NCBI RefSeq assembly: GCF_009738225.1
Contig: NZ_CP018187.1
Coordinates: 1,808,501-1,872,500 of the forward strand
DNA: 64,000 nucleotides
Direction: 5' to 3'
Origin: Streptococcus salivarius
GTDB taxonomy: Bacteria > Bacillota > Bacilli > Lactobacillales > Streptococcaceae
Below are positions 53,144 through 64,000 of the stretch, piece by piece. Under the pieces are notes generated by a model. That model had not been told where the DNA came from and ran no database searches. It saw only the letters and a program-made list of their open reading frames with translations. Within the stretch, counting starts at the first letter, position 1. The number at the start of each line of letters is the position of its first letter. The position numbers and the translations under genes are program-made.

Positions 53144-54490
53144 TTAAGCTTCTTGTTCTTCTTTTAACAATTTCTTATCGTAAACACGGATGAATGGGAA
53201 GTAAACAAGGAAGGCAGCAACTGCACAGACAAGAGCAACCACAACCGCACGGAGGTCTGCAGTTCCTAAGAAGGCTCCGATTCCAACTGGCGTTGGCCAT
53301 GGAACTTGTGCAATAACAGGATTAATCAAATGTAATGCATTAACAAAGTAGTAAATAGTAGCTGTAACCATTGGCGCCAAGATAAATGGAATTGCTAATG
53401 CTGGATTATAGATAATTGGCAAACCAAAAATCAAAGGTTCATTAATGTTGAACAATGCTGGAACAACTGAGGCACGTCCAATCGCTTTTAGTTGCTCTGA
53501 CTTAGCAGCAAAAGCAATGTATAGACAAAGGCCAAGAGTTGCACCTGATCCACCAGCGATAACAAACATGTTAGAAAATTCACCAGCTACAGCATAGTGT
53601 CCACCAGCAGCATTTTCTGCCATGTTAGCAAGTGCGATCGGGTTAACGAAAGCAAAGATAATGTTCGCGCCATGAATCCCCACAATCCAGAGAAGTTGAG
53701 TTAAAAGATAAATAATCATTAATCCAATCCATGAGTTAGTTAGGTTAGCAACAAACCCAAATGGAATAGCAATAACTTTAAAGATGTCAGTTCCCAGCGC
53801 TACGAGTGCACCATTAATAAAGATAACTACAAATGCAACGACGAATCCTGGAATCAAGGCTGTAAATCCACGTGAAACTCCTTCTGGAACAGCTTCAGGC
53901 ATTTTAATAACCCAATTACGTTTTACACATGTACGATAAATAAGGACTGTCACAATAGCCATGATAATAGCTGTGAAAATACCAGTAGTACCAAAGCGAG
54001 TAACTCCATTACCCATTGCCCAACCGTCAACAACGACTGCACCTTCTTTTAGGCTACCTACAGCCTTCATCATTCCACCGTCAAAAATGATTTGTGGAAC
54101 TGTCATAATGAAAGCCATGAGCGCAAGAAGAGCACCGTTAAGAGGATTCATATTTAGTTCTTCTTCTTCTGCATAGATTTTGGTTAACTCATAAGCAAGT
54201 GAGAGAACAAAGTAAAGTGAGAGAGAACCCATAGTAGCATAGTTAGCAACCATGTATAGAGAAGTAAACTTATCAAATGAAGCTGAGAAAATATCAGCTA
54301 CAATTGGCCAGAATGAGAAGGCTTGTGGCAAAATACTAAATACCAAGAACATTGAGCCAACAATAGTAAATGGTACAGCTGCCATACCTGCTGCCGTGAT
54401 TGCACGTACAACTTTAAACTGAGCAAGTTTCCCCATTGGTCCCATGACATGATTTTCAAGGAAACCAAATAATCCGTTTTGTTGATCCAT
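53144..54490 (-). CDS. PTS system IIC component, lactose/cellobiose family
   Basis: 448 residues, about ten helices. Family signatures: AAGMAAVPFTIVGSMFLVF, GIHGANIIFAFVNPIALANM (substrate-site loop), FNINEPLIFGLPIIYNPALAIPFI. It takes up and, with IIA and IIB, phosphorylates a beta-glucoside such as cellobiose. It is the last gene of the operon headed by the GH1 gene. Confidence 0.93.
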   Translation of the reverse strand: MDQQNGLFGFLENHVMGPMGKLAQFKVVRAITAAGMAAVPFTIVGSMFLVFSILPQAFSFWPIVADIFSASFDKFTSLYMVANYATMGSLSLYFVLSLAYELTKIYAEEEELNMNPLNGALLALMAFIMTVPQIIFDGGMMKAVGSLKEGAVVVDGWAMGNGVTRFGTTGIFTAIIMAIVTVLIYRTCVKRNWVIKMPEAVPEGVSRGFTALIPGFVVAFVVIFINGALVALGTDIFKVIAIPFGFVANLTNSWIGLMIIYLLTQLLWIVGIHGANIIFAFVNPIALANMAENAAGGHYAVAGEFSNMFVIAGGSGATLGLCLYIAFAAKSEQLKAIGRASVVPALFNINEPLIFGLPIIYNPALAIPFILAPMVTATIYYFVNALHLINPVIAQVPWPTPVGIGAFLGTADLRAVVVALVCAVAAFLVYFPFIRVYDKKLLKEEQEA

Positions 54491-54550
54491 AATCGGACCT
54501 CCTTAATAATAATTATAAATTTATTTCAATAGTTATCCTTTTTCAAGGTG

Positions 54551-55057
54551 CTATAAGGTCACAGAACTCTTTTCTAACTGGATAAAGCGTTGATAAGCCT
54601 TATCTTTACGTTCATATATTTCTTGAATTCTTTTAAGATTTAACAAGCATAGGCCAAAACCTAGTAAAAGAATAACGAAAACGAAGAAACGTGCAGCTTG
54701 ATTATTTTCAAAAATTGGGAAAAGAGTTGTGAACAAACTCGTCCAAGTTAGAACAAGTAGTCCCATCTGAATAACTGCCTGTGAGCGAATAAACATCTGA
54801 GTCACCTTCAAACGTTCATCACGCTTGCCATACAATCGAAACTGCTCAACAGTAGCCAAAATCGCTAATACAATTAATGTAATAGGGAGAACAATAACAA
54901 AAGAAGGACGAATAAATTGATTCAAAAGCCAATAAATATTGCCAAAAAAGAAGAGTGCTATTGTATAACGTAGAAGAAGATAGCGATTAAAGAAAGTATT
55001 TTTTAATGCTGTCTCCCGACGTTGACGCTCGATTTCTAGTTGTTCTTTTTTTGTCAT
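54551..55057 (-). CDS. Membrane protein of the PTS operon (hypothetical)
   Basis: 168 residues. Charged N-terminus MTKKEQLEIERQRRETALKN, four hydrophobic segments, and a charged tail LNLKRIQEIYERKDKAYQRF. Not a known PTS subunit. It is placed between IIA and IIC, and occurs in the same transcription direction with short gaps. Role unknown. Confidence 0.75.
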   Translation of the reverse strand: MTKKEQLEIERQRRETALKNTFFNRYLLLRYTIALFFFGNIYWLLNQFIRPSFVIVLPITLIVLAILATVEQFRLYGKRDERLKVTQMFIRSQAVIQMGLLVLTWTSLFTTLFPIFENNQAARFFVFVILLLGFGLCLLNLKRIQEIYERKDKAYQRFIQLEKSSVTL

Positions 55058-55086
55058 TGTCTTCCTCCTTGTTTAACTATATATGC

Positions 55087-55401
55087 TTAGCCAACCTTTC
55101 TATGAAGAACCAGCATTTCTTTTGCCACTTCCAATAGAGTCATTGTAGTCATTAAATGGTCTTGAGCATGCACCATAATAATTTCAATCTTGATTTCCAC
55201 ACCACTTGCATAGTCTTGCAAAAGTTTTGTTTGTGCATGGTGTGCTTCTAAAATTTCTTCATTTGAATGGTCTAACTTAGCTTCCGCTTCGTCAAAACGT
55301 CCTTCTCGCATATCAGCAAACGCTTCATGAATTTCTGTTCTAGCAGTGCCTGAATGAAGAATAATTTCAAAGGCTGCAACCTGTAGTTCTTCTTGATTCA
55401 T
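55087..55401 (-). CDS. PTS system IIA component, lactose/cellobiose family
   Basis: 104 residues, all helical. Phosphoryl-accepting His is His78 in VHAQDHLMTTMTL, with SGTARTEIHEAFADMREG at the start. It passes phosphate from HPr to IIB. Confidence 0.94.
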   Translation of the reverse strand: MNQEELQVAAFEIILHSGTARTEIHEAFADMREGRFDEAEAKLDHSNEEILEAHHAQTKLLQDYASGVEIKIEIIMVHAQDHLMTTMTLLEVAKEMLVLHRKVG

Positions 55402-55410
55402 ATGAACCTC

Positions 55411-57393
55411 CTATGTTATTTTTTCAAAAATTGTAATAAAATCTTCAAAATCCTTGCAATTGATTAATTGCTTTTGTAAGTCATCATTTTCTGTTAAGGA
55501 AACTATTTTCTTCGTCACATCCTTCAACCCATCATTACCATATAATGATGGTGATAAAAGAAAAACAAGTTGAATATGTGAACTTTGATTATCCCAAGAT
55601 ATAGGTTCTTGACAGATAGCAACTGAGACTTTAACTTCTTTCCCCAATGGTCTAATGGGATGTGGAACTGCAACTCTTTGGGAAAAGACGACAGAACTTA
55701 AGTCCTCACGCTGTTTAATTTCGTAAAGTAAAGATTGTTTGAAATCATCTGATTCACCGACAGATAGACCTTCAGCCATTTCTTCCAATAGTCGTGTTTT
55801 ATCGCATTTCGTCCATACAAAGAAGTTATCTTGACTAAAGTATTGTTTAAAATTATCGTCTTTAATCCGAGCTACTTCTGAACGATTTCCAATTCTCGAA
55901 ACTTGCATCTGGTCCATAGCCTGACGGATCTGAGATATTTCTTCGGTTTTAAGAAAAACACTCACTGTAAAAACTGGTATCTGAAAGTAAAGGTTTGATA
56001 AATCAACAGCCGATACAATAAAATCAATACCGTCTATTTTTTCTTGGTTCAACTCATAGTAACCTATGACATCAACCACCTCTATACGATTCCCAAGCTC
56101 AGATTCAAGACGATTTTTAAGCATTTGAGCAGCTCCAAATCCTGTCGCACAAATCGCCAATACTGAAAATTTATGGTTTTCTTTTCGACGTTCGATAGCA
56201 GCCAAGAAATGAAGACAGACATAAACTATTTCATCGTCAGATATAGTAGCCTGTGAAAAAGCTTCCATATTTGCAAGAATTTCCTTGGTCATGAAGAATA
56301 CATCACTATAATTCTGTTTAACCTCATCTACCAATGGATTACTAAGATTAATATGACTGGCTAAACGTACCTGTAAGGTCATCAAATGAGTTATAAGGCT
56401 CTCAATAAGCTGAAAATCCGAAGAAAAGTGATATATATCATCTAACCCTAAGGTTTTAAAGCTTTGGACCACCGAGTCTCTCAGTGCCTCTTTAGAAAAC
56501 TCTGTTTGATTGTTTTGGGGTAACTGACTTTTAGCTAACAGATGTAGGGTAATATAATCAATCTCTTGAACTGGAAATTCCTGATTGGTTACACTACTGA
56601 CTCTTGAAAGAATCCTCTTAGCAACCTGGCGTTCAATGTCATTGTCTACCATCTGACAGTCTAAGTTACTAATTTCAAAACCAGACTTGATACGACCTAT
56701 TGCTAATGCTATATGAACAACTAAATTTTGTAAGACAAAATCCGATAACTTCAGATTAGCTTCCTGACATTCTTCTAAAACAATCTTTGCCAACTCCTCT
56801 AATGGAAGATTTTGGTCAAAAAAATTTGACTTCACATAAGTATGCAATGCTTTAAAAAACTGATTTTCCAAGAAATAACTCATAATAAAGCGACGTTTGT
56901 CACGTTCTTCACCAGAAACATAGACACCTTTATTCGCTCTACTCTCTATAGTTAAGCTATAGTCAGCTAGCATCTGGCGAATCTTTTTAAAATCATTAGA
57001 TAAAGTTGATCGACTAACATATAGCTCCTCAACTAAATCATCAAAAAGAACCGGAACCTGTTCAAACAAGAGCTTATTTAAAATGAAGGCTAGACGATCA
57101 TCACCTTGAGACATAGACGTTTTTGTACTATAATCGTTGCCTAATTCATAGATTAGACGAAAGGTTTGGCAAACTTCTTGACTTTCAAAAATTAGTCGAT
57201 AGCCTTGTCCTTGTTTTGACACTAACCTAACACCTTGGAGATTTAAGGTTTGATCAATTGATTTCAAGTGATTACGTACAGTTCTATCCGAACAGGACAA
57301 GTATTCAGCAAGTTCCTTACTTGTAACATAACGTTCCCTGTGCTTTAACAAGAATTGAAGGATGCCTTTTTCTCTAGTATTTGACACTCTCAT
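55411..57393 (-). CDS. PRD-containing transcriptional activator with PTS IIB- and IIA-like domains (LicR/CelR type)
   Basis: 660 residues. N-terminal helix-turn-helix (about 1-65, YVTSKELAEYLSCSDRTVRNHLKSI) and a second HTH (about 110-165, ELYVSRSTLSNDFKKI); two PRDs (about 190-290 and 300-400, with ITLHLLAKS and YVCLHFLAAIERR histidines); a IIB-like part with ICATGFGAAQMLKNRLE (Cys near 410); and a C-terminal IIA (EIIA-2) domain with VAVPHPIR. Phosphorylation at these sites should link sugar uptake to operon transcription. Start ATG 57393 with AGGAGGATATGAG. Confidence 0.92.
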   Translation of the reverse strand: MRVSNTREKGILQFLLKHRERYVTSKELAEYLSCSDRTVRNHLKSIDQTLNLQGVRLVSKQGQGYRLIFESQEVCQTFRLIYELGNDYSTKTSMSQGDDRLAFILNKLLFEQVPVLFDDLVEELYVSRSTLSNDFKKIRQMLADYSLTIESRANKGVYVSGEERDKRRFIMSYFLENQFFKALHTYVKSNFFDQNLPLEELAKIVLEECQEANLKLSDFVLQNLVVHIALAIGRIKSGFEISNLDCQMVDNDIERQVAKRILSRVSSVTNQEFPVQEIDYITLHLLAKSQLPQNNQTEFSKEALRDSVVQSFKTLGLDDIYHFSSDFQLIESLITHLMTLQVRLASHINLSNPLVDEVKQNYSDVFFMTKEILANMEAFSQATISDDEIVYVCLHFLAAIERRKENHKFSVLAICATGFGAAQMLKNRLESELGNRIEVVDVIGYYELNQEKIDGIDFIVSAVDLSNLYFQIPVFTVSVFLKTEEISQIRQAMDQMQVSRIGNRSEVARIKDDNFKQYFSQDNFFVWTKCDKTRLLEEMAEGLSVGESDDFKQSLLYEIKQREDLSSVVFSQRVAVPHPIRPLGKEVKVSVAICQEPISWDNQSSHIQLVFLLSPSLYGNDGLKDVTKKIVSLTENDDLQKQLINCKDFEDFITIFEKIT

Positions 57394-57550
57394 ATCCTCC
57401 TAAAAATGATATTCTCACCTTCCATTATAGGATATTTTCACACCTTAAATTCTTTTTATTGAGCATAAGTCATATTATGAATCATTTATAATTTAGTTAA
57501 TAGATAATATTAATCAAACCTTGTTATTAACATTATTTCTTTATCAAAGA

Positions 57551-57865
57551 TTAGATGTTTTCTACAATTAAATTAGCCATTTTTTCAATTCCCATTGGAA
57601 TTGGAATATAAGCTTGCGGTGGAATTTGAACAACTGGTTTTCCGACTTTAGCACCTGCTTCTTCAAACTGTTTAAAATACATTTTTGTTTGAGGACTTAC
57701 AAGGTACAAATCAAACTCTGATGCTGCAATAGCTTTTCCGCCTTCAGTAGCACTAATAGCGTCAACCTCTATATCCTGACCTTTTCCCTTTAGAAACTCC
57801 GTTGTTTTCTTCGCCATGAGTGATGAAGACATTCCTGCCGCACAAATAATCAACGCTTTTGCCAT
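57551..57865 (-). CDS. PTS system IIB component, cellobiose family
   Basis: 104 residues. Phosphorylated Cys8 in ALIICAAGMSSSLMAKKT, and YLVSPQTKMYFKQFEEAG. Complete. It is separated from the regulator by 157 bases, which include a possible promoter for the regulator (TATAAT near 57424). Confidence 0.94.
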   Translation of the reverse strand: MAKALIICAAGMSSSLMAKKTTEFLKGKGQDIEVDAISATEGGKAIAASEFDLYLVSPQTKMYFKQFEEAGAKVGKPVVQIPPQAYIPIPMGIEKMANLIVENI

Positions 57866-57943
57866 AAGATTTTCTCCTTTAATCTAATCCCATCAAATTG
57901 ATACCTGATTGGGTTATTTCTTATTTACACTTTAATTATAAAG

Positions 57944-57957
57944 TAAAGCGCTTACAA
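57944..57957 (-). promoter_or_regulatory. Possible cre site upstream of the IIB gene
   Basis: Minus strand TGTAAGCGCTTTAC: left half and centre match the CcpA operator (TGTAANCGNTNNCA), right end is off by two. It lies about ten bases upstream of a TATAAT on the same strand. Confidence 0.4.
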
Positions 57958-57996
57958 TTACCATTGCTGATTTTTCCTCAACGATACGGAAAATAA

Positions 57997-58236
57997 TTAT
58001 TTGTACTTCAATTTATAAATCAAAATAATACCAGATAGCAAGAACGAAACACTATTAGCCAAAATCAAAGGTAAGTCACCAATATGAAGGCCATGGGCAA
58101 GCCACAAAGCAATACCAATAACCTGCATAACATACATCCCTAAGGCAATTGATTCAGTATCTTTTGTTTTTACCACACGCACAACTTGTGGTAAAAAGGC
58201 AAATGTTGTTAAAATTGCTGCAATGCTACCAATTAT
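57997..58236 (-). CDS. SemiSWEET-family sugar transporter with an ATA at the expected start
   Basis: Three-helix half-transporter with the PQ motif FAFLPQVVRVVKTKDTESIALGMY, then MQVIGIALWLAHGLHIGDLPLILANSVSFLLSG and KLKYK. The AGGAG ribosome site fits an ATA codon (58234-58236; seven-base gap) leading straight into IGSIAAILTTF, where homologues have Met. No ATG/GTG/TTG exists upstream in this frame before a stop. Downstream GTG codons would cut the first helix. With ATA the protein has 79 residues, slightly short of the usual 85-95. Either a weak start or a start-codon mutation. Confidence 0.75.
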   Translation of the reverse strand: MIGSIAAILTTFAFLPQVVRVVKTKDTESIALGMYVMQVIGIALWLAHGLHIGDLPLILANSVSFLLSGIILIYKLKYK

Positions 58237-58257
58237 ATTTATTCTCCTATGTTTACT

Positions 58258-58284
58258 AAAGAAGCTGGGAATACGCCCAGCTTC
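58258..58284 (-). terminator. Hairpin after the 6-phospho-beta-glucosidase gene
   Basis: Perfect AAGAAGCTGGG / CCCAGCTTCTT arms around a 6-base loop; on the minus strand only a loose TTTAG follows, so a partial terminator before the SemiSWEET gene. Confidence 0.6.
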
Positions 58285-58290
58285 TTAATT

Positions 58291-59861
<1,571 letters not shown>

Positions 59862-59884
59862 ATGTCCCATAAGGAGGCAATATT

Positions 59885-60250
59885 ATGAATTTCATACAGT
59901 TTTTAATTGCTTTTGCAGGACTTGTTGTTGGAGTTAGTGCTGTTGCTATGCTCTTCTGGTACTTAAGTAAGGCTTTAAAGAAAAACGTCATTGTACGTGA
60001 CGATAACACCTTTACTATCGTTCATCTTAAGGAGCTAGATCAATACCCTGACTTACTTAAGAATACCGATTTTAAGAAAATGGGAGACTGGACAGCTCAT
60101 GATAATGGACAGGAATTCCGAGGTACTTCTAATGTCTCTAAAGAAAAACTTCGCCAATGGATTATTGATAAATATCATTTAAAAGCTCATCAAGTTATTG
60201 TCACTGTTCCTGAAGAAATGAAGGTTGCTTCAGCTCTTCCTCATTTCTAA
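59885..60250 (+). CDS. Membrane-anchored hypothetical protein
   Basis: 121 residues. One N-terminal hydrophobic segment (FLIAFAGLVVGVSAVAMLFWYL), then a soluble part VIVRDDNTFTIVHLKELDQYPDLL...QWIIDKYHLKAHQVIVTVPEE. Strong ribosome site AAGGAGGCAATATT before ATG 59885. Not recognised. Divergent from the PTS operon. Confidence 0.75.
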   Translation: MNFIQFLIAFAGLVVGVSAVAMLFWYLSKALKKNVIVRDDNTFTIVHLKELDQYPDLLKNTDFKKMGDWTAHDNGQEFRGTSNVSKEKLRQWIIDKYHLKAHQVIVTVPEEMKVASALPHF

Positions 60251-60268
60251 AGTCACTTAGTCTTTTTC

Positions 60269-60303
60269 AAAAACTCCTAACGAGTCGATTCGTAGGAGTT
60301 TTT
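60269..60303 (+). terminator. Terminator of the 121-codon gene
   Basis: Arms AAAAACTCCTA and TAGGAGTTTTT with the stem extended inward by CGA/TCG-type pairs. Confidence 0.85.
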
Positions 60304-60322
60304 GTATACCCTGCAAAGAAAA

Positions 60323-60342
60323 AACCAACCTTTCGGCTGGTT
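60323..60342 (-). terminator. Terminator of gatCAB
   Basis: Minus-strand AACCAGCC / GGTTGGTT (one G-U pair) around a GAAA loop, followed by a T run. Confidence 0.85.
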
Positions 60343-60351
60343 GTTTATCTA

Positions 60352-61794
60352 TTACTCTTCTTTCAACTTAGCCAATTCTTGAGCAAGTAGCTTGAGGGCT
60401 ACTTGTGGGTTGGCTTGGCCTTTGGTTGCTTTCATGAGGAAGCCGGTGAAGGCCTTGTCAGCGTTACGTTTACCTGACTTGAAGTCGGCTACGGCTGCTT
60501 CATTGTCTGCAAAGACTTGGTGGATGATTGGGATCAAGACTTCAGGATCTGAAATCTGTACCAAACCAGCTTTTTCAACGTATTCACGCGCACCGCCACC
60601 GTTTTTCGCCAAGTGAACGAAGACTTTCTTGGCAATCTTAGATGAAATGGTTCCATCTTCGATGATGGCAATCATTTCGACCAAGTTTTCTGGTGTCAAC
60701 TTGATTTCTTCAAGCGTTTTGCCTTCTGCGTTCAAGAATTGCGCGACTTCACCTTGGAGCCAGTTAGACACTTGTTTGGCATCTCCACCAAGGGCTACAG
60801 CTGCTTCAAAGAAGTCAGAAGTAACTTTCGTCGCTGTCAATTGGTTGGCATCATAGTCAGACAAACCAAGCTCTGCCACGTAGCGAGCACGACGGTCTTT
60901 TGGAAACTCTGGCAACTCAGTACGCATTTCCTCAATCCACTCATCTGAGATCTCAAACAATGGAAGGTCTGGTTCTGGGAAGTAACGGTAATCCGCTGCT
61001 CCTTCTTTGACACGCATAAGGATAGTACTCTTGTTGGCTTCATCGTAACGGCGTGTTTCTTGACGAATGACACCACCTGAACGCAAGATTTTCGCTTGGC
61101 GTTGCACTTCGTATTCAAGACCTTTACGGACGTTTGAGAAAGAGTTCAAGTTTTTCAACTCAGTCTTGGTACCAAATTCCTCTTGACCATATGGGCGAAG
61201 GGAAATGTTGGCATCTACACGCATAGATCCTTCTTCCATCTTGACGTCTGAAATACCTGTGTACTGGATGACTTCTTTCAAAGCTGTCAAATAAGCGTAG
61301 GCTTCTTCTGGAGAACGCATGTCCGCTTCAGATACGATTTCAATCAATGGAACCCCTTGACGGTTAAGGTCTACGTAAGAGAATCCATCTGTTCCGTGCG
61401 TGTTCTTACCGGCATCTTCTTCCAAGTGGGCACGTTCAATCCCGATTTTCTTAGTTGAGCCGTCTTCCAATTGCACTTCAATCCAACCGTTGTAACCGAT
61501 TGGCTCGTCAAATTGCGAAATTTGGTAGGCCTTTGGATTATCAGGGTAGAAATAGTTCTTACGGTCAAAGTGCATGTGCTGATGGATATCCATATTCAGC
61601 GCCAAAGCAGCCTTGATACCAGCATCTACAACACCCTTGTTCAAGACAGGAAGCACCCCTGGGAAAGACCAGTCAATCACATTGGTATTGGCATTTTGCT
61701 CGTTCCCAAAGTGGGCAGAGGTTGGTGAGAAAATTTTTGAGTTTGTATTCAATTCAACGTGGACTTCAAGTCCGATGACTGTTTCAAAATTCAT
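60352..61794 (-). CDS. gatB: Aspartyl/glutamyl-tRNA amidotransferase subunit B
   Basis: 480 residues. Transamidates misacylated Glu-tRNA(Gln) and Asp-tRNA(Asn) using ammonia from GatA. Signatures: [54 protein letters not shown], and the C-terminal YqeY-like domain. Start ATG overlaps the gatA stop by one base (TAATG). Confidence 0.97.
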   Translation of the reverse strand: MNFETVIGLEVHVELNTNSKIFSPTSAHFGNEQNANTNVIDWSFPGVLPVLNKGVVDAGIKAALALNMDIHQHMHFDRKNYFYPDNPKAYQISQFDEPIGYNGWIEVQLEDGSTKKIGIERAHLEEDAGKNTHGTDGFSYVDLNRQGVPLIEIVSEADMRSPEEAYAYLTALKEVIQYTGISDVKMEEGSMRVDANISLRPYGQEEFGTKTELKNLNSFSNVRKGLEYEVQRQAKILRSGGVIRQETRRYDEANKSTILMRVKEGAADYRYFPEPDLPLFEISDEWIEEMRTELPEFPKDRRARYVAELGLSDYDANQLTATKVTSDFFEAAVALGGDAKQVSNWLQGEVAQFLNAEGKTLEEIKLTPENLVEMIAIIEDGTISSKIAKKVFVHLAKNGGGAREYVEKAGLVQISDPEVLIPIIHQVFADNEAAVADFKSGKRNADKAFTGFLMKATKGQANPQVALKLLAQELAKLKEE

Positions 61795-63260
61795 TAATTG
61801 TCACCTCCGAAAATAAGGGGTTGTTGCTTGTGGTAATCCGTCGTTGCTTCAAAGGCAGCTGCAGCTTGGTAGATTGTTTCTTCAGAATACTTAGGACCAA
61901 TCAACTGCAAACCAACTGGAAGACCTTGCGCAAAACCTGCAGGAATCGAAATCCCTGGAAGACCTGCCAAGTTGACTGGAATGGTCAAGAGGTCAGCCAG
62001 GTACATGGCAACCGGATCATGGTTGAGCGAATCCAAATCAAAGGCCACGCTTGGAGCTGTTGGACCAAGGATAAGGTCGTAATCCGCAAAGACTTTTTCG
62101 AAGTCTTGGATAATGAGGGTACGGACTTGACCAGCTTTCTTGTAGTAAGCATCGTAGTAACCAGATGACAAACTAAAGGTACCAAGCATGATACGGCGTT
62201 TGACCTCATCGCCAAAGCCTTGGCTACGAGTGTTCACGTAGATATCATCCAAGTTTTTAGCATCTTCCGCACGGAAACCATAGCGAATACCGTCGAAACG
62301 CTGCAAGTTTGAAGAAGCTTCAGATGAAGCGATGATGTAGTAAACGGCAACCCCGTATTTAGAGTGAGGCAAGCTGACTTCTTCGACAGTTGCTCCCAAT
62401 TTTTCAAAGTGTTTGGCCGCATTAAGGATGGTTTCTTTGACTTCTGGGTCGATCCCTTCACCGAGGTATTCCTTAGGAAGGGCAATCTTCATCCCTTTAA
62501 TGTCTTGACCAATCTTAGAAGTAAAGTCTGCTACACGAACAGGTGCAGAAGTTGAGTCCTTGGCATCTTCGCTGGCAATGACATTGAGCAATTGGGCATT
62601 TTCCTTAACCGTTGGTGAGAAAGTACCAATTTGGTCAAGTGAGCTACCAAAAGCAATGAGACCAAAGCGTGAAACTGTTCCATAAGTAGGTTTGAGACCA
62701 ACAATCCCGTTAAAAGCAGCCGGTTGACGGATGGAACCACCTGTATCTGAACCAAGAGACAAACGGACTTGACCTGAAGCTACAGCTGCAGCAGAACCAC
62801 TTGAAGATCCACCAGGCACCTTGCTGTGGTCCCAAGCGTTTTTAGTCGCGCCATAGTAAGATGTTTCACCAGATCCACCCATGGCAAATTCATCCATGTT
62901 GGTCTTCCCGATGACAATCATATCTTTGGCTTTGGCATTGGCAACAGCTGTCGCATCAAAGATTGGCTCGTAGTTATAGAGCATTTTTGATGCCACAGTG
63001 GTCAAGATGCCATCTGTTGAGATATTGTCTTTGACTGCGAGTGGAATACCTGACAAGAGGTTGTCTGCATCGATTCCTTTTTCATCAATGGCCTTAGCTT
63101 GTGCAAGGGCAGCTTCTTCAGCCACCGTTACAAAGGCATTGACTGCTTCTTCACGCGCCTTGATATCATCAAGCGTCGCTTGTGTCAATTCCGTTGCCGA
63201 GATTTCCTTAGAGACAAGGAGGTCGTGCAACTCTTCAATGGTTTTATTGTTGAATGACAT
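61794..63260 (-). CDS. gatA: Aspartyl/glutamyl-tRNA amidotransferase subunit A
   Basis: 488 residues, amidase-signature enzyme: Lys in PLAVKDNIS, Ser pair in [16 protein letters not shown] and [17 protein letters not shown]. Supplies ammonia from glutamine. Its start overlaps the gatC stop by one base. Confidence 0.97.
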   Translation of the reverse strand: MSFNNKTIEELHDLLVSKEISATELTQATLDDIKAREEAVNAFVTVAEEAALAQAKAIDEKGIDADNLLSGIPLAVKDNISTDGILTTVASKMLYNYEPIFDATAVANAKAKDMIVIGKTNMDEFAMGGSGETSYYGATKNAWDHSKVPGGSSSGSAAAVASGQVRLSLGSDTGGSIRQPAAFNGIVGLKPTYGTVSRFGLIAFGSSLDQIGTFSPTVKENAQLLNVIASEDAKDSTSAPVRVADFTSKIGQDIKGMKIALPKEYLGEGIDPEVKETILNAAKHFEKLGATVEEVSLPHSKYGVAVYYIIASSEASSNLQRFDGIRYGFRAEDAKNLDDIYVNTRSQGFGDEVKRRIMLGTFSLSSGYYDAYYKKAGQVRTLIIQDFEKVFADYDLILGPTAPSVAFDLDSLNHDPVAMYLADLLTIPVNLAGLPGISIPAGFAQGLPVGLQLIGPKYSEETIYQAAAAFEATTDYHKQQPLIFGGDN

Positions 63261-63562
63261 TAGGCATCTCCTCCATCTTCTAGGATAGCTGGTACCTTGA
63301 TGTAGTAGTTATCTTTTTCAGGTACATTTTTAAACAAGCGGTCACGGTCAGTCCCTTTTTCAGCAACATCCGGACGCAATACGGTCTTGCGATCAGCCAT
63401 GGTCGTTGTTGGGGCAACACCTGTTGTGTCCACTTCTTCCAACAATTCCACCATGTCGACAATTTTAGACAAGGTTGTCGCAAACTCAGCAGTCTCTTCT
63501 GGGGAGAATTTCAATTTTGAAAGATTGGCAACGTGGGTTACCTCTTCTTGCGTAATTTTCAT
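63260..63562 (-). CDS. gatC: Aspartyl/glutamyl-tRNA amidotransferase subunit C
   Basis: 100 residues from ATG 63562 ([23 protein letters not shown]), after CGAAAGGAAGCAAG; a longer frame to 63595 has no ribosome site. The small belt subunit joins GatA and GatB. First gene of gatCAB; the IS200 copy lies 77 bases upstream. Confidence 0.95.
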   Translation of the reverse strand: MKITQEEVTHVANLSKLKFSPEETAEFATTLSKIVDMVELLEEVDTTGVAPTTTMADRKTVLRPDVAEKGTDRDRLFKNVPEKDNYYIKVPAILEDGGDA

Positions 63563-63603
63563 CTTGCTTCCTTTCGTGAAATGATGATTTTTCAATACGT
63601 TCT

Positions 63604-63612
63604 ATTTTACCA
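63604..63612 (-). promoter_or_regulatory. Extended -10 promoter of gatCAB
   Basis: Minus strand TGG-TAAAAT (TAAAAT at 63604-63609) about 42 bases before the gatC start; no clear -35 (about 63627-63632), and the IS end lies only some 8 bases beyond that position. Confidence 0.5.
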
Positions 63613-63639
63613 TAATTAGGCCTATTTTGCTTGGAGGAT

Positions 63640-64000
63640 AGTCAAAACCACCCGTGAGAACGGGTGGCTTGCTCTTCGGCTGAAAGCCTCTGCTACCGGC
63701 CGAGGCCTAAAGGCCTACCGAATGGTTTCCCTTCAGCACCACCTTTGCTAGCTAACCCGTCTAGCGGGTCTCTTTAAGATTACTTTCTCTTATTCTTCTC
63801 ACCTGTAAACGGATCATACTCCTCAAATAGACTTAGCTGATCTGCTATCACGTCTTCTTGTAATTGATTACGAATATATTCTTCAATTCGCTTCTGATTT
63901 CGTCCAACCGTATCAACATAAAACCCTCGACACCAAAATTTGCGATTCCCATATTTATACTTTAAATTAGCGTGTCGATCAAATATCATTAAGCTACTTT
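63640..64000 (-). mobile_element. IS200/IS605-family insertion sequence, copy 2 (cut by the window edge)
   Basis: Identical, as far as visible, to copy 1 shifted by 23,558 bases, without a gap: terminal hairpin CCACCCG/CGGGTGG, structured 3' segment, then the transposase gene. The left end of the element lies beyond the window. Confidence 0.9.
63780..64000 (-). CDS. tnpA: IS200-type Y1 transposase, C-terminal part
   Basis: Same reading frame and sequence as the last part of the copy at 40222-40695 (KYKYGNRKFWCRGFYVDTVG... to GEKNKRK). The gene begins outside the window on the right, so about 73 codons including the stop are seen. The nearest internal Met is not its start. Confidence 0.92.
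   Translation of the reverse strand, partial: SSLMIFDRHANLKYKYGNRKFWCRGFYVDTVGRNQKRIEEYIRNQLQEDVIADQLSLFEEYDPFTGEKNKRK

Overview
The window is a low-GC Gram-positive chromosome segment. Housekeeping proteins (ClpL, CcrZ, RocS, EcsAB, YqeG/YqeH, TrmB) and gene orders point to Streptococcus, most likely the salivarius group (S. salivarius / S. thermophilus / S. vestibularis). Sequence alone does not let me name the species. Almost all genes lie on the minus strand. No rRNA, CRISPR array or intact prophage is visible; there is one tRNA-Ser.

Layout, left to right. (1) 1-7.2 kb: murF (cut by the edge) and ddl for peptidoglycan precursors, separated by a triplicated small membrane-protein family and a polar amino-acid ABC transporter. 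(2) 7.3-10.4 kb: copper operon copY-copA-copZ with two cop boxes, then two tiny membrane-protein genes. (3) 11-18 kb: complete tryptophan operon (chorismate mutase-trpE-G-D-C-F-B-A) behind a T-box leader with a UGG specifier candidate. (4) 18.1-21.1 kb: an uncharacterised GC-rich structured RNA candidate, a PBECR-like nuclease-fold gene and a CtpE-like P-type ATPase. (5) 21.2-28.3 kb: YbaB/EbfC, a secreted acidic protein, a long non-coding stretch, and a MacB-like ABC exporter facing a membrane-anchored MerR regulator. (6) 28.5-38 kb: DnaQ-like exonuclease, RocS, a MIP18-family Fe-S protein, ilvD, a flavoprotein, tRNA-Ser, trmB-ccrZ, ecsBA and the HIT protein gene. (7) 38.2-40.8 kb: an AT-rich accessory patch with small membrane proteins, a twice-broken gene, a palindrome-bounded structured element and an IS200-type element. 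(8) 40.9-51.5 kb: clpL behind three tandem CtsR-type promoters, then the conserved yqeG-yqeH-yhbY-nadD-yqeK-rsfS-methyltransferase-tmcAL cluster, into which a standalone NACHT NTPase gene has been inserted. (9) 51.7-60.2 kb: a DMT permease, then a beta-glucoside PTS operon (6-phospho-beta-glucosidase, SemiSWEET, IIB, regulator, IIA, membrane protein, IIC). (10) 60.3-64 kb: gatCAB and a second identical IS200 copy cut by the right edge.

Most striking points: the NACHT NTPase riding in a housekeeping operon (candidate anti-phage protein); the triplicated CtsR promoter module of clpL; the structured RNA next to the PBECR-like gene; the multi-hairpin element at 39.9-40.1 kb; the IS200 element with a conserved structured 3' segment; and a SemiSWEET gene whose best-placed start codon reads ATA. 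All calls come from reading the sequence; no homology search or folding program was run.
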